Shown here one piece after another: positions 6,771-8,136 of a stretch of DNA of 8,136 nt. This stretch comes from Pseudomonadota bacterium (GTDB lineage: Bacteria; Pseudomonadota; Alphaproteobacteria; Azospirillales; Azospirillaceae): positions 1 to 8,136 of the forward strand of contig JAEZPL010000336.1 in the NCBI GenBank assembly GCA_023413605.1, given 5' to 3'. Each line of letters begins with the position of its first letter. Position 1 is the stretch's first letter. The notes under the pieces were generated by a model, which was given only the letters and a program-made list of their open reading frames with translations, was not told the DNA's origin and did no database searches. A program made the position numbers and the translations under genes.

Positions 6771-6990
6771 ACCGGTGTCGGTCGCACCGACTACGGCGAT
6801 AAACGCCTTGCGGAATAAGCGTTGTGGACCCGGGGGCGGTACCCGGCGCCTCCACCAAACAAACCACCGGTCTTGCGGGTGTTGGCCCACGGGAACGGGT
6901 TCGTTGGGGGCGAAATAGGATCGCCACGCGAGGTAAAGGCATGGTCTTCGCTCGGCATGGTTCCGCCGTTATCGGGCCATTGCAATAGTT

Positions 6991-7029
6991 GCCAACGACA
7001 ACGTTGCTCCGGTCGCCGTTGCCGCCTAA
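6991..7029 (+). other. ssrA: tmRNA tag-peptide reading frame
   Basis: The frame GCC AAC GAC AAC ... GCC GCC TAA encodes ANDNVAPVAVAA plus a stop. With the alanine carried by the tmRNA, the tag would be AANDNVAPVAVAA. It keeps the AANDN head that alpha-type SspB recognises and the hydrophobic, AA-ending tail that ClpX recognises. Compared with the Caulobacter tag (AANDNFAEEFAVAA) the middle is shorter and lacks acidic residues. The resume codon is inferred from the position of AATAGTT just before it. Confidence 0.88.
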
Positions 7030-7083
7030 CAGCGGTAACTGACCGAAACCAATCCCCGATGGGTAGCACCTGAGGGTGGGGCC

Positions 7084-7111
7084 GTGGGCCGCCTAGCAAC
7101 AGAAGGCCCAC
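7084..7111 (+). terminator. Hairpin at the end of ssrA (possible terminator or 3' processing structure)
   Basis: GTGGGCC (7084-7090) pairs perfectly with GGCCCAC (7105-7111) across a 14-base loop. The following ACCTTCCTATTT is only loosely T-rich, so termination may be incomplete and some transcripts could run on into sspB, whose start is 34 bp further. It could instead be a structural helix of the coding piece. Confidence 0.45.
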
Positions 7112-7145
7112 ACCTTCCTATTTGGCGTTAAGGACCCGCCCAAGC

Positions 7146-7673
7146 ATGCCGAGAGAGCAGTTGCGTTATGACCGTATGGTCGAGGCCGCCTTGCGTGGTG
7201 TCGTCCGTGACGCACTCCGCCAAGTGACCGACCGCGGGCTCCCCGGCAACCATCACTTCTACCTGACGTTCCGCACGGCCTTTCCGGGCGTCGACATCCC
7301 GGAATACCTGTCGGCGCAGTACCCCAACGAAATGACCATCGTCATCCAGTACCAGTATTACGGCCTGGAAGCGCTCGACGATCATTTCGAGGTGACGCTG
7401 AGCTTCAACAACGTGCACGAGCGGCTGGTCATCCCCTACGCCGCCATCACCACCTTCGCCGATCCGTCGGTGAACTTCGCCCTGCAGTTCCAGCCCGTCG
7501 CGCCGGCCGAATCGGCCGAGGTTTCGGCGATGCCGACCCGCGAGGCGCCTGAGCACAAGGACGACGCGAAGCCTGCCGTCGCCAAGCTCGCCACCAAGAC
7601 CGAGGCGGGGAGTGCCGGCGAGGAGCCGAAGCGCGGCGAGGTTGTGGCGCTCGACGCCTTCCGCAAGAAGTAA
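7146..7673 (+). CDS. sspB: SspB-family ClpXP adaptor (alpha-type)
   Basis: SspB binds the ssrA tag on rescued proteins and hands them to the ClpXP protease in the cytoplasm. The 175-residue product has the alpha-type fold: an N-terminal helix (RYDRMVEAALRGVVRDAL), then a beta-rich core to about residue 117 (NHHFYLTFRTAFPGVDIPEYL, MTIVIQYQYY, FEVTLSFNNVHERLVIPY). A flexible Ala/Glu/Lys linker covers residues 118-163. The tail VVALDAFRKK is the expected ClpX-docking (XB-type) motif. The ATG at 7146 was chosen over an in-frame TTG at 7122 because AAGGA (7130-7134) lies at a workable distance and the protein then starts in the usual way. The gene sits directly after ssrA on the same strand, so adaptor and tag source are neighbours. 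The TfoX-like frame begins 12 bp after its stop. Confidence 0.93.
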   Translation: MPREQLRYDRMVEAALRGVVRDALRQVTDRGLPGNHHFYLTFRTAFPGVDIPEYLSAQYPNEMTIVIQYQYYGLEALDDHFEVTLSFNNVHERLVIPYAAITTFADPSVNFALQFQPVAPAESAEVSAMPTREAPEHKDDAKPAVAKLATKTEAGSAGEEPKRGEVVALDAFRKK

Positions 7674-7685
7674 GCCTTCCCAAAC

Positions 7686-8067
7686 ATGGCCGCGGCCCCG
7701 TCCAGCGACTTCGTCCAGTTCATCGACGAGTCGCTGGGGCGAGGCGCTGGCGCCGTTGGGCGACCTGACGGTCCGCCGCATGTTCGGCGGCTACGGCGTT
7801 TATTGCGACGACCTGTTCTTCGCCATCGTCGCGGACGACGTGCTGTATTTCAAAGTCGATGACGGCAACCGCGCCGACCACGAGGCGCCGGGCCTGCGCC
7901 CCTTCAAGCCGTCCGACGACAGGCCCGTCACCCTCTCCTACTACCCGCCGCCCGAATCGGCTCTCGACGATCCGGATGAGCTTCTGGGCTGGGATCGTCC
8001 GGCCATCGCGGCCGCCGCCAGGGCAGCCGCCGCGAAGAAGCCGGCGCGGAAGCGCGTGAAGGCCTGA
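7686..8067 (+). pseudogene. TfoX/Sxy N-terminal-domain protein, apparent +1 frameshift
   Basis: The N-terminus (MAAAPSSDFVQFIDESLG, from ATG 7686) and the rest (GEALAPLGDLTVRRMFGGYGVY onward) are in different frames. They join in a run of four Gs at 7736-7739. Removing one G gives a continuous protein of about 126 residues that matches the TfoX N-terminal domain (PF04993) end to end, including RRMFGGYG, FFAIVADDVLYFKVDD, PFKPSDDRPVTLSYYPPPESALDDPDELLGW and a basic Ala/Lys/Arg-rich tail. As written, the 7686 frame stops at 7860-7862 after 58 codons. The downstream frame alone has no sensible start; its only ATG (7612) lies inside sspB and yields a Ser/Arg-rich nonsense leader. TfoX regulates competence in gamma-proteobacteria; the role of these short alphaproteobacterial relatives is unclear. 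A sequencing error, a true mutation or programmed frameshifting could explain it. Confidence 0.8.
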
Positions 8068-8070
8068 ACC

Positions 8071-8136
8071 TTAAATATTTTCCGCCATATGCGTGGTCGC
8101 GTTCGCGGCCTGCACGCTGTCGCTGCGCTGGCGGAT
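8071..8136 (-). CDS. C-terminal tail of an unidentified gene (partial)
   Basis: The minus-strand frame is open from the right edge to TAA at 8073-8071 and ends ...NATTHMAENI. Only 21 residues are visible, too few for a family call. The polar, Ala/Gln/Ser-rich helical character would suit the end of a methyl-accepting chemotaxis protein or another coiled-coil protein, but that is a guess. Its stop lies three bases from the stop of the TfoX-like gene, so the two would be tightly convergent. A run of AT bases (8070-8081) sits at the junction, with no clear hairpin. Confidence 0.35.
   Translation of the reverse strand: MRQRSDSVQAANATTHMAENI

Larger units (their letters stand above)
6777..7111 (+). 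ncRNA. ssrA: Circularly permuted two-piece tmRNA (alpha_tmRNA)
   Basis: The gene is in alphaproteobacterial order: acceptor piece first (about 6777-6857, ending in an encoded CCA), then an intervening spacer (6858-6905), then the coding piece (from 6906). GGGGGCG (6906-6912) pairs with CGCCTCC (6847-6853) to form a seven-pair acceptor stem. Its third pair is G-U, the alanyl-tRNA synthetase identity element. The T arm is CCGGG (6830-6834) with CCCGG (6842-6846) around a seven-base loop. A P2-like helix joins the pieces: CCACGCG (6924-6930) with GCG-U-UGUGG (6819-6827), and AAGGC (6936-6940) with GCCUU (6805-6809). The tag frame follows AATAGTT. The RNA rescues stalled ribosomes and marks the product for proteolysis. 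The outer ends and spacer processing sites are approximate; the 3' end lies somewhere in 7030-7111. Confidence 0.93.

Noticed and set aside
7122..7145. Earlier TTG start for SspB
   Set aside because: It adds MALRTRPS, which is not typical of the family, and places AAGGA (7130-7134) inside the coding region instead of before the ATG at 7146.
1..8136. CRISPR array, insertion sequence or tRNA
   Set aside because: I found no regularly spaced repeats, no transposase or integrase frame and no tRNA cloverleaf other than the tRNA-like part of ssrA.

Overview
The window is high-GC alphaproteobacterial chromosome, most likely from Rhodospirillales and Azospirillum-like. The best lineage evidence is a circularly permuted two-piece tmRNA gene whose tag reads ANDNVAPVAVAA, an alpha-type SspB adaptor, ThyX and a DUF983 protein. 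The genus is an inference from gene content and base composition, not from a marker search.

Layout. (1) At 1-1401, on the minus strand, a substrate-binding protein of the ABC_sub_bind family is followed by the start of its partner permease. A strong hairpin plus seven Us lies between them, and the transporter continues beyond the left edge. (2) At 1483-2132, on the plus strand, are a small unrecognised ORF with a 12-bp tandem repeat and a DUF983 zinc-ribbon membrane protein. (3) At about 2160-3650 is an AT-rich islet holding one minus-strand gene of 425 codons. Its C-terminus is a DUF4263/Shedu nuclease-like domain, so it is a probable single-gene anti-phage defence system, with a long N-terminal region I do not recognise. 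(4) At 3797-6656, on the minus strand, thyX is followed 25 bp later by a TPR/O-GlcNAc-transferase-like glycosyltransferase, probably as one operon. (5) At 6777-7673, on the plus strand, are the permuted ssrA gene and then sspB. (6) At 7686-8067 is a TfoX N-terminal-domain gene that needs a one-base frameshift correction. A minus-strand gene tail at 8071-8136 meets it tail to tail.

How the genes work together. The clearest functional unit is ssrA-sspB: the RNA supplies the degradation tag, and the next gene encodes the adaptor that delivers tagged proteins to ClpXP. The thyX and ssrA genes are divergent and share a 120-bp intergenic region. The Shedu-like gene looks like an accessory insertion among core genes and is the best candidate for unusual biology.
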